Source of the DNA: Ancrocorticia sp047501485
GTDB lineage: Bacteria; Actinomycetota; Actinomycetes; Actinomycetales; Actinomycetaceae
Length of the DNA stretch: 64,000 nt
Reading direction: 5' to 3'
Assembly (NCBI GenBank): GCA_047501485.1
Contig: JAZDRN010000004.1
Coordinates: forward strand, 124,001 to 188,000
Below the pieces are notes generated by a model. It saw nothing but the letters and a program-made list of their open reading frames with translations, did not search any database and had not been told where the DNA came from. This document shows positions 50,964 to 58,481 of this stretch, in pieces. The first letter of the stretch is position 1; each line of letters opens with the position of its first letter. Both the position numbers and the translations under genes were made by a program.

Positions 50964-51839
50964 TCACCCGGGGATATCAGAGGACCACAGTTGGCCGGGA
51001 TGCAACTGGGCATCGGTGAAGATCCGGGCTCCGGAACCACGCCGGCGCAGGTCGACGTCGTCAATGACACGCGCCGGAAGCGATAGCTTGCGTACCTGCC
51101 GCTCGATCTCGAATACCGGGAACTCTCGGTCCGAGGCGGCGAGCACGATATTGCCGAAGCGGCGGCCCTTGAGGATCGAGGGATCGACGATCGCGATCAT
51201 GTGCGCGAAGTGACGGCCCACAGTGGCGATCTCCTCGCCGAGGCGGCTCAGGCCGGTCGAGGCGATCGAGTTCATGATGTAGATGCCACCGGGCCCGAGC
51301 ACCTCGTGAGCTCTCTCGGCGCATTCGGAGGTGCGCAGCTGGGCGGGAACCTCGCGATTGCGGAAAGCATCGCGGATGACGACATCCCAGAGGGCATGGG
51401 TGGTGTCCAGGGCGTGGCGTGCCTCGTCCGCGCGAATGCGCAGGCGAGGAGCGGGTGGAAGATCGAACCACTCGCGCACGTAGCGGGCGAGGGCACCGTC
51501 GAGTTCGATAGCCAGCTGCTTCGATCCGGCGTGCTCGGCGTCGAGGGCCCGTGCGAGCGCACAGCCCGCGCCACCCAGATGGAGAGCGCGCAGGGGAACC
51601 GTCTTGCCGAGCGTGGCAGCGATGATCAGGTCGATGTGCTGCATATACTCGAATTCGAGGTAGCTCGGATCATCCAGGTCCAGCGCGGAGGACTCGGCGC
51701 CATCGAGATACAGCGTGATGAGGCTCGGCTGGTAGGGATGCTGTCCGATCTCCGCTAGCGCGAAATCGGTCTGAACGGGTTCCAGGGGAAGACGATCAAG
51801 CGGGGACAGCGACTTGCTGGATCTGTTCGAGCGGGTCAC
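50964..51839 (-). CDS. Spermidine synthase-like methyltransferase-fold protein
   Basis: A 291-residue protein of the spermine/spermidine synthase-like family common in actinobacteria. Segments: SSALDLDDPSYLEFEYMQH (the substrate-loop region), ALHLGGAGCALARALDAEH (nucleotide-binding glycine loop), QLAIELDGALARYVREWF and WDVVIRDAFRN (Asp of the active-site loop). It lacks the usual paired decarboxylase gene, so true polyamine synthesis is doubtful. GTG 51839 has TATGGT 6 nt upstream and no Shine-Dalgarno. It is divergent from dinB. Confidence 0.82.
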   Translation of the reverse strand: MTRSNRSSKSLSPLDRLPLEPVQTDFALAEIGQHPYQPSLITLYLDGAESSALDLDDPSYLEFEYMQHIDLIIAATLGKTVPLRALHLGGAGCALARALDAEHAGSKQLAIELDGALARYVREWFDLPPAPRLRIRADEARHALDTTHALWDVVIRDAFRNREVPAQLRTSECAERAHEVLGPGGIYIMNSIASTGLSRLGEEIATVGRHFAHMIAIVDPSILKGRRFGNIVLAASDREFPVFEIERQVRKLSLPARVIDDVDLRRRGSGARIFTDAQLHPGQLWSSDIPG

Positions 51840-51851
51840 CCCTCAACCATA
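51840..51851 (-). promoter_or_regulatory. Leaderless-type -10 for the spermidine synthase-like gene
   Basis: On the minus strand TATGGT (51851-51846), 6-nt spacer, GTG 51839. Confidence 0.55.
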
Positions 51852-51946
51852 TCGCGTGTGGATTGTCGCGTCGCATTTTGTGTCGGAGGGGGAGCGTAGG
51901 CTGAGTGGAAGAAGAAGCGGGGTAGAAGCAAGCCCAAGGAGGTGTC

Positions 51947-53227
51947 ATGTCGCGAGCACCGCGGTCCACGCAGGCACGGCGCGATTGGGGGAGCGATGAT
52001 TCCGGCACCCCGATTCTGCACGTGGATATGGATGCCTTCTTCGTCTCCGTGGAGTTGATGGATCGCCCGGAGTTGGCCGGGAAACCGGTGGCGGTGGGTG
52101 GAAAGGAGCGCGGCGTCGTCTCCGCGGCCTCTTACGAGGCACGCACCTACGGGGTGAACTCGGCCATGCCGGTCGGGCAGGCGTTCCGGCGGTGTCCGCA
52201 GCTCATCATGCTTCCTCCCAACGGGGCCAGATACTCTGCGGTGTCGAAGCAGGTGATGGCTATCCTCAGAGATATCACCCCTCTCGTGGAACAGGTCTCC
52301 GTGGATGAGGCCTTCCTCGATGTATCCGGAGCTCGGAGGCTTTTCGGCTCTCCCGTGCAGATCGCAATGGATCTGCGGCAGCGGGTGCGTACGGAGGTCG
52401 GAGTCCCCGCCTCAGTGGGTATTGCGGCCACGAAACACGTGGCGAAGGTGGCCTCCGCGCACGCGAAACCGGATGGGCTGCTGCTCATACCCGAATCGGC
52501 CACCACCCGCTTCCTGCACTCTCTGCCCGTGGGCGCCCTCTGGGGCGTGGGGGAGAAGACCCGTGAGCGCCTGGAGATACAGGGGGTGGAGACCGTCGCC
52601 GATCTGGCGAACCTGGGCAAGGAACGGCTCATTCGCATCCTCGGCCGGGCCGGCGGAACGCATCTGTATGAGTTGGCCATGGGTATCGATCCGCGTCCGG
52701 TCGTCACCAGCCGCGAGGAGAAGTCCGTGGGTCGGGAGGTGACCTTCTTCGATCACGTATCGGACAGGACCCAGCTCGAACACGTCCTGTTGTCGCAGGC
52801 GCACGATACGGCGCGGCGGCTGCGTGCCCGCGGGCTCTTCGCGGGAGTGGTTGCCATCAAGGTCCGCTTCGCGGATTTCTCCACCATCTCGCGCTCGGCC
52901 ACCCTCTCTCAGGCCAGCAACGTGGCCCAGGATCTCTATCGGCAGGCACGCAGTCTCCTGAGCGGCATACGGATCCCGGCGGACGGCCTGCGGTTGCTGG
53001 GGCTGCGTGCCGAACAGCTCTCCACGGGCGGCGGTGGTATCCAGCTCGCCTGGGACGACGATCCTCGCCGCGCCGAAGCCGAGGGCGTCATGGATCTGGT
53101 GGGAGAGAAGTTCGGGGCCGGAGCAATCCGCCCGGCGAGTCTGCTGGGAAAGGAACGGGAGAGGAGACCGGACGGAAAGGAACGGGAGAAGAGGCCGGAC
53201 GGAACGGGAGAGGAGGCCGGACCGTGA
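51947..53227 (+). CDS. dinB: DNA polymerase IV
   Basis: Y-family translesion polymerase. 426 residues; ATG 51947 follows AAGGAGGTG. Catalytic motifs: HVDMDAFFVSVE (palm Asp), YEARTYGVNSAMP and VSVDEAFLDVSG (second carboxylates). The thumb helix-hairpin-helix (LWGVGEKTRERLEIQGVETVADL) and little-finger domain (VGREVTFFDHV onward) are present. The last ~30 residues are repetitive (KERERRPDG, KEREKRPDG), encoded by 27-bp tandem repeats. No beta-clamp motif is visible at that end. No SOS box was found upstream. Confidence 0.95.
   Translation: MSRAPRSTQARRDWGSDDSGTPILHVDMDAFFVSVELMDRPELAGKPVAVGGKERGVVSAASYEARTYGVNSAMPVGQAFRRCPQLIMLPPNGARYSAVSKQVMAILRDITPLVEQVSVDEAFLDVSGARRLFGSPVQIAMDLRQRVRTEVGVPASVGIAATKHVAKVASAHAKPDGLLLIPESATTRFLHSLPVGALWGVGEKTRERLEIQGVETVADLANLGKERLIRILGRAGGTHLYELAMGIDPRPVVTSREEKSVGREVTFFDHVSDRTQLEHVLLSQAHDTARRLRARGLFAGVVAIKVRFADFSTISRSATLSQASNVAQDLYRQARSLLSGIRIPADGLRLLGLRAEQLSTGGGGIQLAWDDDPRRAEAEGVMDLVGEKFGAGAIRPASLLGKERERRPDGKEREKRPDGTGEEAGP
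53147..53222. repeat. 27-bp tandem repeats in the dinB 3' end
   Basis: Units at 53147-53173 and 53174-53200 differ at two bases. A shortened third copy is at 53201-53222. They are in frame (27 = 9 codons), so copy number changes would lengthen the DinB tail without frameshift. Confidence 0.85.
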
Positions 53228-53613
53228 GAACGGCGATTCTACGGCTCGTGAGGAGAGCGGCAAGTGAGCAGAAGTGAGTGAGGGAACCGAGGAGAAGTGA
53301 GTGAGGGAACCAATGCGAGGAAGTCCGCCATGCGCGAAGTCGCCGGGGCGCGGCGATCCACGAAGCCGGGGAGGTGGACTTCTCTACTGCTCAGGTAAAA
53401 GCGCAGGTGAACAGTGGCGGAGCTGCGGATGGCGGGCAAGGCAGGGCCGGTTGTGGGGATCTCGCGGCCCGGTAATAACCTGTGGAAAGAGTGGGAAAGA
53501 CACGAGAAATGTATCGTTTGAGGAACAGTTCACCTCGTTGATGGCGAGCAGACTACCCGGCGACTTCGGCAACGCGATAGGCTTGGGCTTACACCGACCA
53601 ACGAGGAGACAAC
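53228..53613. other. 386-nt intergenic region with direct repeat
   Basis: AGAAGTGAGTGAGGGAACC occurs at 53270-53288 and 53293-53311 (period 23). The repeats lie just after the dinB repeats and are similarly purine-rich. The rest shows no convincing gene or hairpin. The DUF3040 ribosome binding site (AGGAGA) is at its end. Confidence 0.6.
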
Positions 53614-54003
53614 ATGCCTCTTTCTGAATATGAACGAAAGATGCTTGAGGAACTCGAGGCGCAGCTCGCCGATGAGGATCCAAGCTTTGCGGACACGCTC
53701 AAACCAGAGCCGCCGTCCGCCGCAGCTCCCATGCGTCTTTCCATTCGCCATCTTGTTCTTGGGCTGCTGATTGCCGTTCTGGGCATCGCCATCCTGGTGG
53801 GTGGTATCGCATTCGAGCTCGTGCTCGTAGGCGTCCTCGGTGTGGTCGTCATGTTCGGAGGATTCTGGTACATCACGGAGGGGATGCATGCCGGGCCGGC
53901 CGATCCCGGTGCCGCTCCGAAGAAGCCCAAGCGCTCCGGCGGAGGGAACTTCATGTCTCGCCAATCCGAGGAATGGAACCGCCGCAAGCGCGGCCAACGC
54001 TGA
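53614..54003 (+). CDS. DUF3040 membrane protein
   Basis: A 129-residue small membrane protein. N-terminus MPLSEYERKMLEELEAQLADEDP is the DUF3040 hallmark, followed by two hydrophobic helices (~47-88) and a basic tail. ATG 53614 has AGGAGACAAC upstream. In actinobacteria DUF3040 genes usually lie just before mraZ and the division/cell wall cluster, as here. Function unknown; a role at the septum is only a guess from context. Confidence 0.9.
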   Translation: MPLSEYERKMLEELEAQLADEDPSFADTLKPEPPSAAAPMRLSIRHLVLGLLIAVLGIAILVGGIAFELVLVGVLGVVVMFGGFWYITEGMHAGPADPGAAPKKPKRSGGGNFMSRQSEEWNRRKRGQR

Positions 54004-54051
54004 AGCTCTCGTCCAACACTGACGCCGAGTTCAAGCGCCAGTCAACTTCAA

Positions 54052-54094
54052 GACCCGTCAAATCCGCGGTATACGCCCGTGGAGTTGGCGGGTC
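54052..54094 (+). terminator. Hairpin terminator after DUF3040
   Basis: The outer stem of 10 bp (54052-54061 with 54085-54094, one G-T) encloses a 6-bp stem (54064-54069 with 54077-54082) with a 7-nt loop. It is followed by TCTT. Confidence 0.75.
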
Positions 54095-54436
54095 TCTTGT
54101 GTGCGGCCCAGAGCCGGCTTGGACAGCCTAGGGCTGCCGTGACGAGCTCGGGAGTTTCGGCGGCCTTGAACAGTCCGTCCGGTGACCTGCGAGGCCCGCT
54201 CCACTGCGTCCTCCACATCGCTCCCGCCGCTATCCCCACTTCGCTCCCACTACCTCCTCCACCGTGCTCCCGGGCCGGCGATTCAGGCCGTATTCCGCCC
54301 CCGCCACGGTGCCTTGGCCATGGCCCTCTCGATTCTGCGACCCTTTTCCGTCCCGATGCCGGAGATTTCACTCCACGTGAGTTATCGGCGGCATTTCTGA
54401 GTTTTCTCTGTGAGAGACACCGAAGGTGTCCTTGCT
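54095..54436 (+). other. Gene-free, pyrimidine-rich stretch before mraZ
   Basis: The plus strand is rich in C and T (around 54190-54270). A 125-codon open frame at 54079-54456 has no recognisable features, runs through the DUF3040 terminator and the mraZ operator, and is rejected. The region probably holds the distal mraZ promoter. Confidence 0.4.
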
Positions 54437-54466
54437 TGTGGAGGAATGTGGAGTAAAGTGGTGGCT
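54437..54466. promoter_or_regulatory. MraZ operator: three 10-bp direct repeats
   Basis: TGTGGAGGAA, TGTGGAGTAA and AGTGGTGGCT follow each other exactly (54437-54466). They share GTGG at 10-bp spacing, the arrangement bound by oligomeric MraZ upstream of its own gene in other bacteria. The array ends 25 nt before GTG 54492. Confidence 0.75.
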
Positions 54467-54491
54467 ACGTTGACGGTGGGGAGGAGGACGG

Positions 54492-54923
54492 GTGTTTCTT
54501 GGAACATACGAGCCTCGGCTTGATGACAAGGGGCGCCTGATCCTTCCTGCCAAGTACCGGGACCAGCTTCAGGGTGGTCTGGTCATGACGCGAGGCCAGG
54601 AGCACTGTCTCTACGTTTTCCCATACACCTCGTTTGTGGAAATGCAGGAACAGTTGCAGCGCGCGCCGCTCACCTCCAAGGAGGCGCGTTCCTATCTCCG
54701 TGTGTTCCTCTCCGGTGCGGTCGACGAAGTACCTGACAAGCAGGGCCGGATCACGATTCCAGCCAGCCTGCGTAGTTACGCGGGCCTGGAGCGCGAACTG
54801 GCGGTCATCGGAACCGGAAATCGGATAGAGATCTGGGACCAGGCGGCTTGGAACGCGTACTTGACGGAACAGGAAGCGGCTTTCGCCGATCGTGAGGACG
54901 AGGTAATTCCGGGACTCTTTTGA
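54492..54923 (+). CDS. mraZ: Transcriptional regulator MraZ
   Basis: AbrB-like DNA-binding ring protein that represses or tunes the division/cell wall cluster. 143 residues with the two MraZ repeats: FLGTYEPRLDDKGRLILPAK at the N-terminus and VDEVPDKQGRITIPASLRSY in the middle; each contains the DxxGR DNA-binding signature. GTG 54492 has GGAGGAGG upstream. The 10-bp repeat operator lies directly before it. Confidence 0.97.
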   Translation: MFLGTYEPRLDDKGRLILPAKYRDQLQGGLVMTRGQEHCLYVFPYTSFVEMQEQLQRAPLTSKEARSYLRVFLSGAVDEVPDKQGRITIPASLRSYAGLERELAVIGTGNRIEIWDQAAWNAYLTEQEAAFADREDEVIPGLF

Positions 54924-54940
54924 TCCTGGTCGGTGTTCTC

Positions 54941-54983
54941 TCCTGTCAGTCTGAGGCAATTCCCCAGCTTCAGGATGGCAGGA
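54941..54983 (+). ncRNA. Candidate mraW RNA motif (hairpin in the rsmH leader)
   Basis: TCCTGTCA (54941-54948) pairs with TGGCAGGA (54976-54983), including one G-T. An inner CTGA/TCAG helix (54951-54954 with 54970-54973) encloses a loop containing ATTCCCCAG. The known actinobacterial mraW RNA motif is a hairpin with a conserved CUUCCCC loop in the same position, the 5' region of mraW (rsmH). The match is by position, shape and loop core only. Confidence 0.45.
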
Positions 54984-55029
54984 GCGGAACACTGCTCAGG
55001 AGGGGTGTCGTAGCCAGAGAGGAGAGACA

Positions 55030-56076
55030 ATGGCAGACACGCCCTTTGGGTCAGACCGTGCTGACGTCGATGCGACAGACAGTTCGATCGAAAAGACCGA
55101 AGTGCGGGCCGCCGGCAACGCTTTGCACGTTCCGGTTCTCCTCGAAGAGTGCATCGATCTGCTCGCCCCGGGCCTTGCGGGCGACTCTCCCGTCATGATC
55201 GATGCGACGCTGGGAATGGGCGGCCATACATACGCCTTTCTCCAGCGTTTCCCTCAACTCACCGTGGTAGGGATCGATCGCGACCCGGAAGCCATTGGAT
55301 TGGCCGGTGAACGTCTCGCGGAGTTCGGAGCGCGTTTCCGGCCCGTTCGCGCCACCTACGACCAGATCGACGACGTCGCCCGCGAGCACGGACGATCCGG
55401 CCGCGTCCAGGCGATCCTCATGGACCTGGGTGTCTCATCGTTGCAGCTGGATGAGGAGGCCCGTGGGTTCTCCTATTCGCACGACGCTCCGCTGGATATG
55501 CGGATGGACACCTCCCAGGGCAGGACGGCCGCGGACATCCTCGCGCTCTCGAGCGTCGGGGAGATCGCCCGTGTCCTCTCCGACTACGGCGACGAGCGCT
55601 TCGCGCTGAAGATCGCCCGGCGCATCGTCGCCACCCGGGAGAAGGAGCCCATCGCCCGGACGGCGCAGCTGGCCGAGCTCGTCAAGGCTTCCATTCCCGC
55701 GGCAACCCGCCGTACGGGGGGAAACCCGGCGAAGAGAACCTTCCAAGCGTTGCGAATCGCCGTCAATGACGAACTCGCGGTCCTCGAACGTGCGATGCCG
55801 AATGCGGTGGCCTCGCTCGCCGTCGGTGGGCGTATCGCGGTGGAGTCCTACCAGTCGTTGGAGGACAAGATCGTCAAGCGGGAACTCGCCAAGGGGGCGC
55901 GTTCCACCACCCCGGCCGGTCTTCCGATGGAACTGCCCGGCCACGAACCCTACCTCCGACTTCTTACACGTGGCGCTCAAAAGGCGAGCGCCACGGAAGC
56001 AGCTGTGAATCCTCGCAGCGCATCCGTCCGACTCCGTGCTGCCGAGCGGCTGCGCGACGAAGGGAGCCAGCTATGA
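55030..56076 (+). CDS. rsmH: 16S rRNA (cytosine(1402)-N4)-methyltransferase RsmH
   Basis: Methylates N4 of C1402 in the ribosomal P site; also called MraW. 348 residues with a ~30-residue polar N-terminal extension. Conserved segments: HVPVLLEECIDLL, IDATLGMGGHTYAFLQRF (SAM site), GIDRDPEAIGLA, ILMDLGVSSLQLD, GFSYSHDAPLDMRMD and RTFQALRIAVNDEL. ATG 55030 follows GAGGAGAG. The ftsL-like gene overlaps its stop (ATGA). Confidence 0.97.
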   Translation: MADTPFGSDRADVDATDSSIEKTEVRAAGNALHVPVLLEECIDLLAPGLAGDSPVMIDATLGMGGHTYAFLQRFPQLTVVGIDRDPEAIGLAGERLAEFGARFRPVRATYDQIDDVAREHGRSGRVQAILMDLGVSSLQLDEEARGFSYSHDAPLDMRMDTSQGRTAADILALSSVGEIARVLSDYGDERFALKIARRIVATREKEPIARTAQLAELVKASIPAATRRTGGNPAKRTFQALRIAVNDELAVLERAMPNAVASLAVGGRIAVESYQSLEDKIVKRELAKGARSTTPAGLPMELPGHEPYLRLLTRGAQKASATEAAVNPRSASVRLRAAERLRDEGSQL

Positions 56077-56579
56077 GCGCAATCCCCGCAACCTCTGCGC
56101 GTCGGAGCAGCGAGGCCCCGCAACGGATCTCGGACCATCAGGTCATCAGCGGCCTGCCGAAGCTCACCCTGGTCCCGACCCCGGCCCCGGCCAGAGGGTT
56201 CATCGGCACGGTCGTCGCCTGCCTGGTGCTCTTTCTCGGAGCTTTCGGACTGGTCTTCTTCCTGAACACCAAGATGGTGGCAACCGCCTATGAGATCCAG
56301 AACGTGAACCGCGAGATCAACGCCGCGGCAGCGACCTTGGAGACGCTGACCGACGAGGTGGTCCATCTCTCCACGCCGAACGGCCTGTCTGAGCGGGCGA
56401 GCGAACTGGGACTCGAACCCGCCACGGATGTACGCCATCTGGACCTGGCCACCGGTAGTGTCGTGGTACCGGCCGATCCCGAAGCTCTGCCTTCCGGCAT
56501 GGAAGAGGACGCGGCGGCTGGCGAATCAACCGAGACCGCCCCGGAAGTTGCGGATGCGGCGCAGACGCAAGGAAACTAG
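56073..56579 (+). CDS. ftsL: FtsL-like septum protein
   Basis: A 168-residue bitopic membrane protein: cytosolic N-terminus of ~48 residues, one helix (IGTVVACLVLFLGAFGLVFFL), then an extracytoplasmic coiled coil (AYEIQNVNREINAAAATLETL) and a Glu/Ala-rich tail. FtsL is poorly conserved; the call rests on topology, coiled coil and place between rsmH and ftsI. It would act in the FtsQLB complex that activates FtsWI. It starts inside the rsmH stop (ATGA) and ends right before ftsI. Confidence 0.82.
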   Translation: MSAIPATSARRSSEAPQRISDHQVISGLPKLTLVPTPAPARGFIGTVVACLVLFLGAFGLVFFLNTKMVATAYEIQNVNREINAAAATLETLTDEVVHLSTPNGLSERASELGLEPATDVRHLDLATGSVVVPADPEALPSGMEEDAAAGESTETAPEVADAAQTQGN

Positions 56580-58481
56580 ATGGCCGAGAAGAAGGATCAT
56601 CCTCGACTTCGGGCGATAGGGGTGAGCTTTTCTGAACGGTTGGAGGCATTTCGCCGCCAACCGGCGCATCTGCGTCGCCTGCGTTCGATCTTCGTCCTCT
56701 TTACCATCAGCGCCATGCTGCTCGGAGTGCGGCTGGTCGATCTCCAGGTGGTGCGTGCGGACTCGCTGTCGGAGAGCGCCTCGGAATTCCGTACCCGCGA
56801 GGAGAAGATACAGGCCAAGCGTGGAGACATCCTCGACTCCTCGGGGGCGGTGCTGGCCACCTCGGTTGAGCGCTACAACGTGGCGGTGAATCAGGAGGCG
56901 ATTGCCAGCTACGTCCACTACGAGGAGAACGAGGACGGCAAGATGGTCCCCGTCGGCTCCGGACCGGCCGAGGCCGCCAAACAGCTGGCGCCGCTCCTGG
57001 AGATGGATCAGGCCGAACTCGGCGGTCTGCTGCTGGGAGGCGAGGAGAAGAAGACCTTCGTCTACATCAAGAAGGACATCTCGCCGGAGCTATGGCGCGA
57101 GATACGTGCACTGCGCATCGCCGGCATCGAGCCTGAACAGGTCATGAAGCGCGACTATCCGAACGGGAACGTCGGCGGAAACATCCTGGGATACATCGGT
57201 TTGACGGGAGAATCCCAGGAGGACGGCGCCTATGAGACGCCGTCCGGCCAGGCCGGCATCGAACGCACCCAGAACGATGTCCTGACGGGCGAGGACGGCT
57301 CCATCAGCTACCAGGTTGCCGACGGCACGGTGCTCCCGAACGCCCAACGGACAGAGGTCCCCGCCGTCGACGGCTCCGATGTCCGCCTCACCATCGACCG
57401 AGATCTGCAGAAGACCCTTCAGGACGCCGTGGACAAGCCGGTTGCCGAACAGGGAGCCGAGTGGGCGTCCGCCGTCGTCCTGGAGATCGGGACCAACCGG
57501 GTACTGGCCCTGGCCGATTCCGGAACCCCGGATCCCGGGGACCTCGCCGGAACGTCCTCGGAGAACTGGGGCTCACGCGCGGTGCAAGCCGTCGTCGAAC
57601 CCGGATCCACGGGCAAGCTCATCACCTTCGCCACCGCTGTGGACCAGGGGACGGTCACCCCCGACAGCACGTTCTACGTTCCCGATCTCATCACGATGCC
57701 GAACGGCGAGAGCATCAAGGACAACGATGCTCACGGGGCCCAGGAGATGACGGTCGCCGGCATCCTCGCGAAGTCCTACAACACCGGGCTGGTGCAGATC
57801 GGCGACACCGTCTCGGACGAGACCCGCTTCGGATACATGCAGAAGTTCGGGATCGGTTCCAAGACGGGTATCGAGCTGCCCGCCGAATCCGGTGGCCTGC
57901 TGTGGAACCCCGACACCTGGGACAACCGCACTCGGTACACCACGATGTTCGGCCAGGGATGGGCGGCCACCACCCTGCAGCTGGGCCAGATGGTCTCGAT
58001 CATCGGCAACGATGGCGTCAGTGTGCCCGTCCACATCATCGACTCGACGATCGATCCCGACGGCCAGGAACATCCCACGGTGGTGGGCGATTCCGAGCGG
58101 GTCATCTCATCCGAGACGTCCCAGACGATGCTCGACATGATGCAGGCCGTCACCGATACCAATTCCACGGGCTGGCGCGCCGCGGTACCCGGGTACAATA
58201 TTGCCGGAAAAACGGGAACCGCTCAGGTTCCCGACGAGAACGGTCAGCTGACCAAGCGTGTGGGCACGTTCGTGGGTGTCGTACCGGCAGAGGATCCGCA
58301 GATCGCGATCGCCGTGACGGTGTACAACGCCGACGGCGCCAGCTACGGCGGAGACGTCGCCGCCCCGGTCTTCAAGGAGACCACGTCCTTCGCGGTCCGG
58401 CAGCTGGGCATTGCGCCCTCGACCGTTCCGCTCGTTCGTTTGCCGTGGTATCCGGGAGAGGTGGTTGATTCCGATGGCTGA
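56580..58481 (+). CDS. ftsI: Septal peptidoglycan transpeptidase FtsI (PBP3-type)
   Basis: Class B penicillin-binding protein that cross-links septal peptidoglycan. 633 residues: short cytosolic part, one helix (~40-60), pedestal domain (REEKIQAKRGDILDSSGAVLATS) and transpeptidase domain. Active-site motifs are complete: SxxK at Ser343-Lys346 (EPGSTGKLITF), SxN at Ser399-Asn401 (KSYNTG) and KTGT from Lys544 (AGKTGTAQVP). No PASTA domain. ATG 56580 follows the ftsL stop without a gap. Confidence 0.97.
   Translation: MAEKKDHPRLRAIGVSFSERLEAFRRQPAHLRRLRSIFVLFTISAMLLGVRLVDLQVVRADSLSESASEFRTREEKIQAKRGDILDSSGAVLATSVERYNVAVNQEAIASYVHYEENEDGKMVPVGSGPAEAAKQLAPLLEMDQAELGGLLLGGEEKKTFVYIKKDISPELWREIRALRIAGIEPEQVMKRDYPNGNVGGNILGYIGLTGESQEDGAYETPSGQAGIERTQNDVLTGEDGSISYQVADGTVLPNAQRTEVPAVDGSDVRLTIDRDLQKTLQDAVDKPVAEQGAEWASAVVLEIGTNRVLALADSGTPDPGDLAGTSSENWGSRAVQAVVEPGSTGKLITFATAVDQGTVTPDSTFYVPDLITMPNGESIKDNDAHGAQEMTVAGILAKSYNTGLVQIGDTVSDETRFGYMQKFGIGSKTGIELPAESGGLLWNPDTWDNRTRYTTMFGQGWAATTLQLGQMVSIIGNDGVSVPVHIIDSTIDPDGQEHPTVVGDSERVISSETSQTMLDMMQAVTDTNSTGWRAAVPGYNIAGKTGTAQVPDENGQLTKRVGTFVGVVPAEDPQIAIAVTVYNADGASYGGDVAAPVFKETTSFAVRQLGIAPSTVPLVRLPWYPGEVVDSDG

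Noticed and set aside
54079..54456. A 125-codon frame between DUF3040 and mraZ
   Set aside because: It starts inside the DUF3040 terminator hairpin and runs into the MraZ operator; Pro/Arg/Ser composition looks non-coding.
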